Source of the DNA: Hypomyces perniciosus
Taxonomy: Eukaryota > Ascomycota > Sordariomycetes > Hypocreales > Hypocreaceae
Assembly (NCBI GenBank): GCA_008477525.1
Contig: SPDT01000002.1
Location: 62,001 to 126,000, forward strand
DNA: 64,000 nucleotides
Reading direction: 5' to 3'
Part shown: piece by piece, positions 10,915-25,129 of the stretch
Position numbering within the stretch: the first letter of the stretch is position 1
Layout of the letters: every line of letters starts with the position of its first letter
The notes under the pieces: generated by a model
The model's input: the letters and a program-made list of their open reading frames with translations, nothing else
The model's database searches: none
Told to the model about the DNA's origin: nothing
Translations under genes and position numbers: made by a program

Positions 10915-13900
10915 CCGTATATCTGCTAAGTTCAACAGTGCTTTGAAGTGCTCGAAGCGCTGCCGTGGTAGGGCTTTGGTGAGCCTGTCAGCAGGTATAA
11001 GGTTAGTGGAAAGATAGGAAACTGTAAACGATCCTTTCTGGTATTCCTGCCGAAGCCACATATTTTGTATATCAACGTGACGCAGGCGAGTGCTAATTCG
11101 CGTGCTCTCTCTAATTATAAGACATATGGTTGGTTGATTGTTATAATTGATATTCCAATTAGCGCTAGGGTTAAATTTTATCTCCCAGAAAAGGCGATGC
11201 AAACCTATAGCCTCTTTCGCTATTTGGGTAAGGGTAAGCAGTTTAGCTTTTATTGTTGATGTGCTGATAGTGCTTTGGCGCGTTATATTCTATAGGATAG
11301 GGCTTAAGAAAAGCATAATAAAATACCCCTAAAATAATCTTTAAGTATTTATATTATTAGCGAAGGAAGTATCGCTTAAAGCGGTTAAGACCTATATTTC
11401 TCCTCTCCCTCTATACTAAAGAGCTAGGAAACGCTATATATATAAATAGCGGATTAGCTGGTTAACTGCTTTAAGGTGCTTTTTGCTGGGGTTAGTTAAA
11501 AACTATGATAAAGCCAAGGCGCTATAAGCTATATTAGGCTTTATTATAATAGCAGTATAGAGTACTGATCCTACTTTCTTTTAATATATTTTAATGGTTG
11601 CTTTTAAAGTTTACAATATACTTTTCCAGAGCTCTATAATAAATATTAGAATTATAGGAAGCTATATTTTTTTATTAAGCCTGAATTCTTTTGCAATTTT
11701 CTTAAAATAGGTTTTATAGGAAAGGTATATCCTATACTCTATATAGTTTTAAGTAATTTTAATCTTTAAAAACTATTATATATCTCCTTTACTATAAAGC
11801 TTATACTTTACTTTTAAAGTATTTAATAGCTTAATATAAAGAGTTTTATTGTTAGAATAATATATAATTAAGATATTATCTATATAGAATATAATAAAGA
11901 TCTTTTAAGCTTTATTATAGAAGAGACAGGGCTTTTTAAAGCTTAAGATTAACCTTTGCTGCCTTAAGGTCAAAGATAGTTTATTAAACTATAGCTTTGG
12001 CGAGTCTTTTAAGCTATATAAGGCTTTCGCGAGCTTTAGACAAATATTTAGCTGCTTAAAACCCTTAAGGAGTTTATATATAACTAGTTTCGAGTTTTTA
12101 TCTTTAAAGGCATTAAGAAAAGTATTCTTAATATTATACTACTTTAACTTAAAGTCAAATCTTACTGTAAAAGCAATAAATATATAGAAAGAACACGCTG
12201 CTAATATAGCCGTATATATACTCTCTATAGTAAAGCACTTTTATAAGTCCCTGCAAACTATAAAGCAAGCTTTATAGTATTCTAGATTTCTGTTTTAATT
12301 AAATTTATAAGTAAAAACTTAACGCACTAGTAGTGGCTTTATTAGTGCCTTTAAATATGATATTTTTTACTAGGTTCCTTTTATATATAAAGAGTTAATT
12401 TTATTATACGCAGTTTATTTAAACTTATCTTTAAATAAGTGTTTTATAAACTTTTTTTAATCTTTTAGCAATTTCATTAAGTCCTCCTAGTAAATAATTA
12501 ATTTATTAAAAGCTATACTTTTCTAGGAGGAAGATTTTTAGTTTATTACTATATTAAAAACAGTAAATACTATTTCTATACTCTTTAATTTATTACTTAT
12601 TAGCTTTTATTAATTAAGTAGCAGTTAATATAGCGTTAAATTAAAGAGCCTAGTAATTATTAAGTATATACCAGGCTTATTATCCTTAAAAGCAGTGCTT
12701 AAAGTATACGTTTTAATCCTATATACTAGGAGATACTTATTAGCCTTTCTTGCAGGTTACTTCCCTTAGAGTTTTAAGCTTTTATAAATATTAGCTACTG
12801 CTCTGCCGCTTAAAGGATTACTAGCTGGCATTTCCTTAAAGGTCTGCTCTTCTTTTATAAAAGTAGGCGAGTCTTTTATATACTAATCTGCTTCTAGCCT
12901 TAGCAGACTATCCTCTTTTATTAGGTTATATACCTTTAATATATAAGGCTGTTCTTCCGCTATATCCCTCTCTGTAAAGAGGGGTAAGTTATTTACTAAA
13001 GTATTGCCTAGGGTTCCTATTAATACACTAATATTATCTATAAAGTTTAACTATTCTAGGGTAGCCTTTAGTATTTAAAGACTAAAAGGTCTTTTTAAGT
13101 ATACTAATAGTTTACTTAAAGTATTTATTAAACTATCTTTAATACTCTATATCTCTATTACCCTTAAAGGTATACTCTCTTTTTCTATATTACTTATAAA
13201 GGTATTTTTTACTGTAAGAATATATATAAGGAAGAGTTTAAATTCCAGTTTATTTTCTTTAACCTTATTAAATAGTTTATTTAACTCAGCTATAGATAGT
13301 TTATCCGCAATCTCTTTATTACTATTAAAAAAACTAATTTTATTAAACTATATATTCCTTATAATAATTACCTTTACTAGGCAAAGTAACTAAATGCAAT
13401 ATATATTATTTACAGTATAGCCAATAAAATATCTAATTAGCCTTTTAGGCTTAATCTTAAATTCTCTCTTTTTCCAGCTAGCCTCGCAGTCTTTATTTAG
13501 TATATAGGCGCGGCAGCTGTATATATAAAGCCCGCTTTAATCTAGCTATAGGTCCGCGGAAGGCTCCCTTATTAAAAGGGGCATAAAATCGCGGAATTAT
13601 TACTTTAATTTATCGATAAATAATATTATATTAAGGCTGCGCATAAGACTTATATTAATAATATACGCTGCAGCTTTTGCGCTTTTAAGCTATAAGTTAG
13701 TTAAGAGACCTGCAGCTTCCAGTATTTTAATCGACTTATTTATAACTTCCTGTCCTGCCTGTTTTAAAATGCTATTTGGCTTATATATATAGAAAGGGGC
13801 AAGCTTTAGGATAATACCCTTTATATTAGCCTAGATCTAGAAGCGTAATAAGCTCTTAACTGCAATCACAGCTTTTTTATTATCTTGCCTAAGGAAGTAT

Positions 13901-15552
13901 ATAAAGACATTATATTGTGTTTTTACTATATTTATAAAATTAAATAAAGCACTAAAAATAGTTTCCTGTTTTTTATTTAGTAAAGGGCGTATATATAGCT
14001 ATATAGTATATTCTTCTTTAAGCATTAAAAGCCAGTTATCTTTATTATAGCCTTTAGGATAGTCTTAAAGATCTTAATATACTTTAAAGAATGGTTTTAG
14101 TGCTTGTCTATTAGACAGTCTGCGAGAAATAACCTGTTTCGCGTATATAAAAGCATAAGCCTTATATTCTATATATATAGTTCCCTTAATGCGCATATTC
14201 CTTATATTCTTTACAAGCGCTTTAAGCGCTTCTAGGCCTAAATATCCTAATTATAGATGCCAGAGCTGTTTAGAGTTATATTATAGTATTAGGGGATTAT
14301 ATATTAGTCTTCTCCTGCTTTTTAACGCTATATAAATACTATAATCTATATTAGGAAGAATAAAAAGAGCTGTCAAGCTGCTTAATATAGTATATTTAAG
14401 GATAGGGGCAATATAAAGCAATAAAGGCTTATATTAAAGAAATAAAAAATTATACTTATACTTTACCTTCCCTATAATAGTATTTAAACTGGCTATACTG
14501 GTGCAAAGCGTATTATCGCACCCTATTAGCTAAATCCCTGCTTTCTAAAACTTTAATAAAGATATAATATTAATATAAAATCCTTTAACTATAGCTATAT
14601 CTAAAAGCTTAATAAAGCGCGTTATCTTTTAATATAGATTATAAAGAGTATCCTTTAGTAAACAATAACCTCTTTTAATTATCAGATAGCTAGCTCCTTT
14701 TACTTTAATATAGTCCTCTTTTATATTTAAGATAAAAGAGCTGGGAATAAAGTAATTCCTACTATTTACTAGATAAATAGTACTATATATATTAAAAAGG
14801 GTATTTTAAAAGAGGTAGTAAAGTATATCCTATATATGAATATATATTAATACACTTATTAAATATACTATAAAGCTTATATCTTTTTTATTAATTAAAT
14901 CTAAAGAGATTAAGGCAGCTATAATAGTTAAAGCTATTCCTTTTTATATTAAAGCAGTAAAGTTAATACCCCTTTTACTAAGCTTTTTGCAGGTAACCTG
15001 CCATTTATCTTCTTATAGGCGCGCGCGAATCTTTATAGCCTATTTAAGCGTAAAAGTATATTTCCCTTTTTTATTAAGCTTTCTAGTAAATGCAGTATAT
15101 ACTTTACTGCAGTTATTTAAAGGCTAAGTATACCTTTAGGTCTATAAAGGCACTCTTTATTAATAAAAGGCTTTAAGTATATATTACTACTGCCTAATAT
15201 ATTATTAAAGCAGTTATTAAATATTATATAAAAGCTATAAATATAATTCTTTATATTTTTTAAAGTATTTAAAAAAAGCTATTTAAACTAATTAAAAAAA
15301 AACTTTTTATTTATTTTACTGCTTTTAATTAAGCTATTTATATAGTATAAGTAATAGGCAGTAAAGCTTAAAGTAAAGTATACTTTAATAGTTTTAAAGA
15401 AAACTATTTAAAAAGCTATTCCTATAACCTTTAAAAGCTTATACTTTACTGTACTTACATAAATATATACCTAGTAAATATACTATACTTCTAGCTTAAT
15501 ATTCCCGTGCTTTACTTTATATAGTATATATTAATAGGATAAGTGTATTTCC
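10861..15552 (-). pseudogene. Copia A pol: integrase, RT, RNase H (RIP-inactivated)
   Basis: The C-terminal 113 codons (10861-11202) are open and are a clear copia RNase H end: LRHVDIQNMWLRQE followed by ADRLTKALPRQRFEHF. Upstream, the RT active site reads YIDN at 11886-11875 (YVDD-type expected). The pre-integrase motif is readable at about 14275-14215 as LWHLWLGYLGLEALKAL once TAG is read as Trp. An integrase stretch NVFIYFLRQDNKKAV lies near 13920-13870. Stops are predominantly TAG/TAA. Sequence right of about 14.5 kb corresponds to the protease region and reaches the G2 insertion point. Confidence 0.88.
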
Positions 15553-15959
15553 TTTGTTGGGGGTAGCTGATATGCCCAACGCACCAGTATTTTTTCTTGT
15601 TAGCTTACCCGAGAAAGGTTGGCTGTTTATTTAAGCAGCTACTGGATTAGGAAAGTATAAAAGTATAAAGATATACAGATAGACCTAGTTTAATAAACAA
15701 TAACCTGTTTCCCCCTTTAATATATAACCTTACCTGTAAGAATATAGTCGCTAAGGTGTATAAAGGTAACTGTTAGTTGCTTTTGGCTGCCGGTATTATA
15801 ATTAAATGATCTATAGTATCTTTTTAGCCTTTATATTACTTAATCGCCGCTTTATAGTTCTGTTAAGAGCGCGGTTCCTGCGCTTGATACTAGTCGTTAT
15901 ATATAGGTATGTATATATATTGTATGTATATTTTAAAGTGCCAATTCCCCCTCGACAAA
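15553..15959 (+). repeat. G2 5' LTR
   Basis: 407 bp, equal in length to the 3' LTR at 27153-27559. It carries more RIP-type changes than the 3' copy. Its first 28 bases and last 20 bases are shared with the LTRs of the short element at 43690-46092. Confidence 0.92.
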
Positions 15960-15961
15960 AC

Positions 15962-15980
15962 TAATAACCGAGACAGGGGG
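15962..15980 (+). other. G2 primer-binding site
   Basis: Two bases after the LTR the sequence reads TAATAACCGAGACAGGGGG. The corresponding site of the short element reads TGGTAACTGAGATAGGGGG. The ancestral form therefore began TGG, complementary to a tRNA CCA end. I could not assign the tRNA. Confidence 0.55.
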
Positions 15981-15999
15981 AAATCTTAGGGATTATATC

Positions 16000-16990
16000 T
16001 TAAAAAGTAATTACTGAGGGTATTTCTATACTGCTACTAAGACTTACCTTTACTTAACTACTGATAGAATTATAGGCTGGCTTTACCTAGTCTCTATATA
16101 AATATAAGATAATCAGCTAAGGGAAATAGCCTAAAACCCCTTTTATAACCATTTAATATATATTAATATAATATTTAACTCTAAAAACGCAGGTTATCTA
16201 GTTGCAATTTCTAAAAAGATATCAGGATTAGTTAACCTAGGCGTAACGCGCTAAAATATAATAAAAGAGCGGAACCTTAAGAAACTACCAGTCAATAATA
16301 CCTGCTAATCGAGAGCTAAGATCTTAAAGAAAATTACTAAAAGACTAGTCGCTATAGTAAAAGCAAATATACAGGTAAAACAGTTAATACTATATAACCT
16401 AAGCCCCCCTAAACTATTAATACGCTATTGCAACCCCTATTTTACTTACTAGCAGGTAGGTTAATAGGTGGAACGGCTATAGGGGGCTGATAAGGGATAT
16501 ATTAATTATTTGATTTCCTAGTATAGAGACTTTATTTTAGTTTTATTAATATTCTTAGCCGGGTTTTTTTTAACTTTAAATAAAAGTACTATTTTTACTG
16601 CTTTTATAATCTCTAGTATATAGGCTATCTTTACCTATATTAAAGATATTTAAAGAAAATATAAGAACAATAATAACCTAATATCTTGCAACCAGTATTA
16701 ACGCAGGAAGCTATCCTTAAAAGACCAGCTAATTTCTTTATCCTAGACAGATAAACGCGACCCTTCTTTTTTATAAAAGAACTCCCTATATTAATAGAAT
16801 ATATCGCTACACCTTTATTACTAAAGGAATATATCCCTTTTTCAGCTAAAAGAAGAATACTCCTTTAAAGGCTAGTTATTTAAGTTAAATAACTTTAATC
16901 TGCAAAAGAAAGGGTATTCTTTTACTAAAGAACTATTTAATTAAAACTCTGATAATTTACTTTAACTTAAAGTAAAAGACTTTAAATTAA
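16000..16990 (+). other. G2 5' leader
   Basis: The first 100 bases after the priming site match the leader of the short element at 44002 onward (GGGGGAAATCT followed by GGGATTATAT). The rest is eroded and I see no reliable frame before gag becomes legible. Confidence 0.5.
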
Positions 16991-18300
16991 ACTAATAACC
17001 TCCTTTTACTAGGATATTAGATGCAATTTTATCTTTAACCCTTTAACCTAAAGAATTATTTAATTATACACTTAACCTAATATTAATAATATCTATATCT
17101 ATTATAATAGAATCTAAAGAAGGATTAGGCTCTTTAGCAGAAAAGGAGAAGTTACTATTTTAAAAGTTCCTTTTCTTTATTGAAGCCTTTAAGAATATCT
17201 AGAGTATAAAGTTACTGATAGGGATTAACCTTATAAGTAAATTTAATAGTAAGAATATATTTTAGTTTTTAAGAAACTATAAGTAAGAAATAGAAGATTA
17301 GGGAATTTTAATTAAGGATTAAGGGAGGTACCTGGAACTATTTATAAAAGTAAAGGAATAGAAAACAGTTTAGATTTTTATTAAAGAAAGCACTGACTAA
17401 AATAAAATAAAGAAAGAACTTTTATAATACTATAAGTAATAGGATAAAGATTAATTGGAATTATATACAGTACAACTCTAAAACCTTTATTGCTATAAAC
17501 CTATAAAAATATAGTCTATAATAGATTAGTTACTTTAATATTAATATTTCTATTAAAAGTTTAATAAGAAAAATTAAAGGACAGTAATACTATATTCCTA
17601 TAATATCGCGAAAGCAATACTACTAGAGCTGCTTTGGCTAATAATAGCTTTTAAAGGGATTAAAAAAATTAATAATTTTAAGGATCTAGTGTATACCAAG
17701 GTCTAGACGCTTTTCTATAATAAAATACTAGCAGAGCTTGATATTTAAAGAGCCTATTTTAAAAGTTTAATAAAGGACTATTTAAGACTAGGGACTTATT
17801 AGATTTATCTAAGTTGGAGTTAAGCCTAAAGATAAGAAAGCGAAAAGAAAAATAGCTTAAACCTATAGAATTAACTATAACTTTACAGCTTAAAGATTAA
17901 ATAAATACTTTATTTGAAAAATTTAATAAACTAGCAATTTAACTCTTTTAGCAGAAAGAAACAGCAATTAACCTAAAAGAAAGAGAATATTATTGCATTA
18001 CTACTAGTAGCAATAAACCTAAATAAAGACCTTTTACTTTAACAATTACTATTAATAATATTAATATAATAGACCCTTTATATAATAATATACTAAATAC
18101 TTTTTTTATTAATTACTTAAAGGCAGTTGCTAATATTAAATACTACTAGTATTATAAAGATAAAGACTATTTTCCTTAAAACTGCGTTAAGTTAGCCTAT
18201 AATAAAGGCTGCAGGTTTATAATATATAACCTAGCAGTAAAAATAGCTTAGGTAAACCCGCGGAAAACCCTAATCCCGCCTCGACTTATTATATTAATTA
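16990..18300 (+). pseudogene. G2 gag with zinc knuckle (RIP-inactivated)
   Basis: A plus-strand frame with TAG/TAA stops leads to a degenerate knuckle at 18138-18185, reading KYYWYYKDKDYFPWNC with TAG/TAA read as Trp. The C and H positions of a C-x2-C-x4-H-x4-C motif are now Tyr except the last Cys. The start of gag cannot be placed. Confidence 0.6.
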
Positions 18301-21300
18301 TAACTGTCAGGACTTATATATAAAAAATGCTAGCGCTTTAAATAGAATTGTTTAAAGCTTAAAATAAGGTTTCCTTAAGCCTATTACTTGCAAAAAAGAT
18401 AAAACCTGGCTTTTTCGACTGGGAACTGACTACTTATAAGGCTAAACTTTTTAGTACTGTCTATAATAAAATAGTATATAGGGAGATATTTAAGATTTAG
18501 GCACTATAAAAGTTAAATATAATTCCTGTAAAGGGACTAATAATAAATATTATATACTTTATAGGCAGAGATTAAATAATTGCTGAAAAAAGGGATAATA
18601 TATAAGTAAAAGGGGTCAAGAATTTTTCTATAAACCTAGCTAAGACAGCCTCCCTGGAAAAACCCTTAGATAAATATAACCAGGCCAGCTTAACCAAGGA
18701 ATTATTTAATTAGACTCTCCTCGCTAACCCTATAACTGGCAGGGGATAAAAGCGTGTTTGTATAATTAATGAGGCGGACGAGTAAGTTAAAGAGGAGCTG
18801 TTGCCGCTTTAGGTAGAAAAACCGATCGAGAAAGAGCAACTGCATTCAGACCCTATACCTGTAACCTTAAAGGCTACGCTGTCTAGACTGCAATACAATA
18901 AAAAAGGCGGAACTAAAGGCACTAAAAATAAAAAGGAATTACTAGGAGCAGAGTAAGCTAAAATAATAATCTAAGCAGCAATTCTGGACAATGCGATTAA
19001 GCTTAAGACTAGCACTCTTTTAAATATTATTCTAAAACTTGCGAATGCCTTAAAAGCAGACTTAATTGAGAAATTATAAAGGATTACTGAAATACAGTTT
19101 TATAGAAAAACTAACTTGACTATCTCTAAATATACCTTATATTAAGTAATATCTATCTCTATATATAAATATCCTTTAAAGGAAAAACTATTAAAAAGAT
19201 TAGATGCAATAGCTGTATATGTAAAACCAACTATATAAGTCGTTTAGTTGCTATAGGACTAACCTCCTGAAACTATAACCTCGCGACCTTTACTAGTAGA
19301 GGGATTACTAAATAAAGAGTTATTTAATCTTAAAGACTTAAACCTATTATTACCTTTAGAAATATACTTTTATAAGCTAAAGTAATTATATATAGCTATT
19401 AACTATAAAGCAAATTAGTTATAGAAGTCTATAATTTAGATTTATATAGTTTAAATAAAAAAGATCCTCTGCTACTTATAGGACTTACTGTAAATACAGG
19501 TATATTTAAGAGAGCCTAATAGTATATTTATTAAAGCACTTATAGATTTAAAGTTAAAGGGAAATATTATCTTTTATTAGCTGGCTATAAAATATAGTGT
19601 AATAATATACTCTTATAAAGTGGTTAATACTGCATTTAATAATAGGCAAGTAAATATATATAGTAAAACTATTATTTAGGTATATATAGGCAATGCCTGG
19701 ATAGCAGCCAGATTTTATATTATACCTAATAATATTTTAATGCCCTTTATCCTTAAGATACTATTTATTTAGGCTATACAGTTAACATTTAATTATATAC
19801 TAAAGAATAGGGATTTATATATAAAATATAAAATAGGGAATATTTAAAGTATTACTTTAGCTGCTAGAGCTATCTATTAGGAATATAAAATAGAGGCGTT
19901 ATATAACCTAAGGCTAAAATAAATGTTAACTTTATATCTAAGTATAAAGTTAATAAGGCGGAAGAAAGCAGTAAAAGAATTTAAAGGAGTAGAGGAATAA
20001 AGGAGAAAGTCCTAAAAGAAAGCGCGGAAGCGTAAGCGGATTAAAACTAATACTATATATAAAAAGAAGGGCATAAAAATCTATCTAGTAGACAATGCCC
20101 TATTTAATAGTTCTATTTCTACTGGGAGTCTTTATTGGAAATAGAAGAAGTAGGATAAAGTTAAAGACAATTTAGACCCCAATACCCCATTCGCTGAATA
20201 TATTATGCTAAAGTTCTTACTAATTGAAGCTGGGTTAAGACTTATACTAGACTGCCTAGCAGTAATCCTGAAAATAGTAGAAGGGAAACTGATAATATAA
20301 GAAACCGCGATCTTAATGCAGATCTTAAAAAATAGGGAAATAGCTCTTTCCTGGGATTTTACGGAATATAGAAAGCTGGACCCTGAAATTGCCCTACTAT
20401 AGACTATTTGTATAATAAAGTATAATATTTAGCAGAGCAGTAGTATCCTAATCCTTAAAGGTATAGAAAAGAAAGTAGTTAACCTGCTATAAATATATAT
20501 TAAAAAAGGTCTTTTAAAGGAAGGCTATAGGCTATATAGAAACCTGTTTTTCCTAGTATAGAAGAAAGACAGCGGCCTTCGCTTTATTAACTCTATTATA
20601 CAGATAAATAAAGTGACTATTAGGGATGCCTTTATTCCCTTAAATGCAGACTAATTTAGCAAAAACTTCGCGGGTTATATAATACTGTTATTACTAGACT
20701 TTTTCTTGGGCTATAATTAAATCCCTTTTAATAAGAAAAGCCGAGATATAACTATATTTGCAAGCCCTATTGGCCTTTTAAGATACTATACTTTTCTAAT
20801 AGGCGCCATAAATTTAGTAGCGCAATTTCAATATATTATTCTTTAAATACTATTTAATCTTGTACCTACAGTTTACCGACTATTCTTAGATAATATTGCA
20901 GTGCAAGGTTTAAAGTCTATGTATAGCAGTAAAAAAACAATACCTAAGGTTTAACGCTATATCTTAAAGCATCTATAAAACCTAAATAAAACCCTAATAA
21001 ATATTAAACTATTAGGATATATAATTTCGGCAGTGAAATCAGTCTTTTATTAGGAATCTGCTAAGTTAATAGGGTACCTGTATAGAATAGAAGGGCGCTA
21101 ACCAGCTATAGGCAAAATTATTAAAATTAAAGAATAAAAGAACTGTAAAACTATTAATAAAGTTTGATCTTTCCTTAGTCTAGTTAGCTACTATAGATAC
21201 TAGATTGAACATTTCGTGTAGATCACTAAGCCTTTAATAACCCTATTAAAGAAAGACGCCCCCTAAAAGTGGATTAAGGAATAATAGTAAGCTATAAATA

Positions 21301-23270
21301 AACTTAAAGAGCTTATTACTTCCGCCTTAATACTAGTGATATTAAATATAAGTAAAGGATATAAAGAGGTAATCTTTACAGTTAATGCTAGTATAGTAGG
21401 CTAAGGGGCTGTTTTAATATAGATTATGAAAAGGAAAAGATAACTAATTTAATATAAAAGTAGATACTGGCTTTTATTAGAAATAAAGTATAACGCTATA
21501 AAGAAAGAATGCAAAGCCTTACTCTAAGCCTTTAAAAGGCTATATATTTATATCTATAGGCTTCCATTTACACTAGAAATAAACGCTAAAGTAGTTATTA
21601 ATTAAATAAATAATGGAATTAATAATATCCCTAGCAGGTATATAACCCGATAAATTAGTTATATCCTTTTTTTTGACTTTACTGTTAAGTATATCCCTGG
21701 GAAAGAAAATATTATAGCGGACGCTTTATCCTATAAACCAGTAACTGCTATAAATAAGGCTAAAGCTAAAAAGAAAAGGGATTTAAAAGATTTTATAGAT
21801 ATATACTTAAGTATAATTTTATTTATACTGCTGGGGGAAGAGTATAGCGAGGAGTTTTAATAGATTGCGCAGTACCTTTAAATAATATAAAGACTATTTA
21901 ATCTTTTAGCTGTAAACTTTTAGCGATTTAAAAATAAAGCAAAAAGGTTTATTGTAAAAGACAGGAAGTTATAGGTAAAATTAATAAAACACTGCCGCTA
22001 ACCTGCACTTATCCTTAACAGCCTAACCTTAAAGAAAATAGCTATTTAGCAGTGCTACGCTAAAATAGGCTATAAAAGCTAAAAGGTAACTTTCCGGTTT
22101 TTAAAGGAAAGATACTAGTGGCTGCAGATATAGAACGATATATGTAAGGCAGTTATATTATGCCCCTAGTATTAAGGCTTTAATCTACACTGCTTTAAGG
22201 AGCCAGCTATCGCAATAAAACTAACCAGGCCTATAAAGAAGGTCCATTTTAATACTTAATATATCTTAAATAACTATAGATATATCTATTTATTTAAAGG
22301 AAGATATAACTTTTATAGATAAATAAAAGTAAAACCTATACCTACTTTATTATTAACAGTAATAATAAAGTTTATATTTAAATAGATATACTAATTTAGT
22401 ATAATAATTTAGGCTATTATAGATAAAGGACTAGAAATAAAAAAAAATACTTAAAGGTATTAATTAATCTAGGAGTTAAAATTATTTAGATATTAGTATA
22501 TAACCCTAAAGCTAACACTGCAGTAAAGGTCAGCTATTAAAGTTTAATATCAGCACTAGCAAAAATAGCTAAGCTCGATAAAAAGTGGTTTTAGAACTTG
22601 GATAAGGCGATTATAGCTAATAGATATATAGTGAAAAGCTTAACAGGGTACTCTGCATTTTACCTGTTATTTAGCTAGGAACTGATTTTTCCTTTAAAGG
22701 TAAAACTACCTACCTGGCAGCTAATTGACTGGGATAAAGTCTATATAATAGAAGATTAATTAATAGCGTGTATTTGTGTACTTGAAAGAAAAAAGGGAGA
22801 TATTAAGACAGCCTGGGAAAGAGTGACTGCGTTTCGCTAAATATTAGCTAAAAGGATAAATGCTAATAATTAGTATTTACTGCAGAAAGCGGCTAAACCA
22901 CTCTTCCCTAGCAACCTTATCTTACTCTATAATGCAAAGCATTAAAGGGACCTTTTAAGAGATACGAAACTAAGGATATATTAGCTAGGCCTATTTAGGA
23001 TTAAGTCTTAAGTAAATATAATAAGAGTATATAAACTAAAAACGTTAAATAAGGTCCTGTTTAATAAAATTTACTTAGGCGAATATTTAAAGAAGTTTAT
23101 AAAAAATAAATTTAGTTAATAGGTAATTAAAGATAATAAAAAGACTTTTATAGATTAAGACCTAAAGGTAAATAAAGACCTACTTAAAGATAAAGCGGTT
23201 AATATAGCGATAATTAAGGTTATTAATAACCAAAAACTTAAAAAGCTTTACAGTAACTCTTTAACTACTA
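18300..23270 (+). pseudogene. G2 pol: protease, RT, RNase H, integrase (RIP-inactivated)
   Basis: The protease region is around 19530-19800, with ALID (Asp at 19544-19546) followed by GNII. RT is legible from about 20150. It includes IRDAFIPLNAD, a LLDFFLGYNWIPF-type segment and VYRLFLDN at 20869-20895, where FLDD is expected. RNase H starts FTVNASIVG (21375 on; VDAS expected). The integrase second Asp and Glu segment reads AIIDKGLEIKK at about 22410-22440. The frame is the same over several kilobases once TAG is read as Trp, so RIP rather than indels did most of the damage. Confidence 0.88.
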
Positions 23271-24850
23271 AAGGAATATATAATTAATAAAATTAAATAG
23301 TCTATCTAAGAACTAGGGTATATACTTATAAATTAAAGGAAAAAAAGATATTTTAACTAAAATACAGTCCCCTATAACACTTTAAGGTAGCTATTCCTGG
23401 AATAAACCAGACAAGTTAGGACAATTACCTCTATATAAAGGATATATAGGGGAGGATAAGCAGTAATATTTTTAAAAAACAGCTGCTAGGTATTGTTTTT
23501 AAAGGGGAGGAGACAGCCGCTAATTAAAGTCTACTGCCTTACTTATAAAAAATATAACCTAGGTATACTATAAGGAAAAGAACTGCAAGATTAAATGATT
23601 TATTAACTATATTTCCCTATTAACTGCTTATTTTTTAATAGTAAAAGCTAAAATAAACTTCTAAACCTGCCAAATCGCTTAACTTTCTGCCTTTTTATTT
23701 CCTTTAAAATAAAGAAAGTCTTTTATAAAATAAAGGGCTATTAAAGGATTAAAATAGCTAGAGACTATTAGCCTAATAGAAGTAAGTGTCTAATCTTTCT
23801 TAAGGAAAGTAGTAGCTATACTTTAGTTACTTTATTAAAGCTAGTAACTAGGAAGATGTCGCTAAGTATAAGAAAAGGCCCTAGACTAGAGGCAATTTAA
23901 ATAGTCCCTTTATTAAAAACCTGGGATAAAGATATAGTTGTAAAAAGGGAATAAAATATATTCCTTAACAGTTATAACAGTAATAGACTAAATCCAAAGG
24001 CACCTTTAGCAGAACTAAGGATTACGCTATCTGTAAAACAATATAAATAAGGCCTTAATACACTCTATCCGCTTAAAAAGAGTATAAAAGAACCACCTAT
24101 AAATATATAAAATCTCTGCCAGGATATAGACAGGCTTAAAAAGCTTTTTTTTAATAGCGTATATAATATTCTAAAGATATAACTAAAAGCCTTTAAAAGT
24201 ATAGCGCTAAAAATATTCCTTAAAGGTATAACCTTTTATAAATAATAAAAGTAATGAGGATAATGTAAATAAAAGGGAGAAAGCAATCTTTAAATAGATT
24301 GGCAAATTTAACCGACTAATATTAATATTACTTATAATCTAAACAGTAAAACACTCTTAGATTTAAATAAAATTAAAATAAAGATACCGATTAAATAATA
24401 CCTATTTATTAAAGCTTTATTTAAGGTAGATAGCTAAGTAGAGAGATAAAGCTGGGTTTAACCTTTCTAGGATAAAGAAATCTCGCTAAAGGTTTTCTTG
24501 CCTATAATAGGTATATCGATAAGGTTAGTTATATTAAGCAACTAATAGCAGGCTTTTTTAGCGGGATCCTCTATAATTAAATAATAGCTAAAGAAAGATT
24601 AAGAGGAAAAGAAAAGAGAGAGAGAGAAAAGAAAATAAAAAATAAGCAAGTTATAAAGGCTACCTTAAAAGAACAGTAATTTACATATAATAAAGAAACC
24701 ACCCTATACACTAAACTATACACCTATACCTATAAAAAGACAAAAATAATATTATACTCTGCCTTTTTTCTTCTCTTTATCCACTTAAATACAATCCTAT
24801 CTCACTATAACTAAAATATTGCCTTTACTTTAAATCCCGCTTTAGAACCA
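23270..24850 (+). other. G2 sequence after integrase, no gene assigned
   Basis: AT-rich, eroded sequence downstream of the presumed pol stop. A GA-rich run (AGAGAGAGAGA-type) lies near 24615-24650. I see no conserved motif. Confidence 0.4.
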
Positions 24851-25129
24851 TTTAATTATACCTTTCTTCCTTCTCTACTACAATATCCTATTTAAAGAAA
24901 AACCTTTACCCTTTTACTTTATTTTTCTGGCCTATAAAAGATAAACTAAAAACTTTACTCCCTTACTATATCAGCTAAATATCCTTAAACCGCGCTAAAA
25001 ACTTCTTTAGGCCAAATAAACAAAACCTTACTATTAGTCCTATTATAAGTTAATATAGCCATTAACTATTATAGATCTACCTTTAACTTAACTAGTATAT
25101 TACCAGCTACCTATAATTACTAGTTAAAA

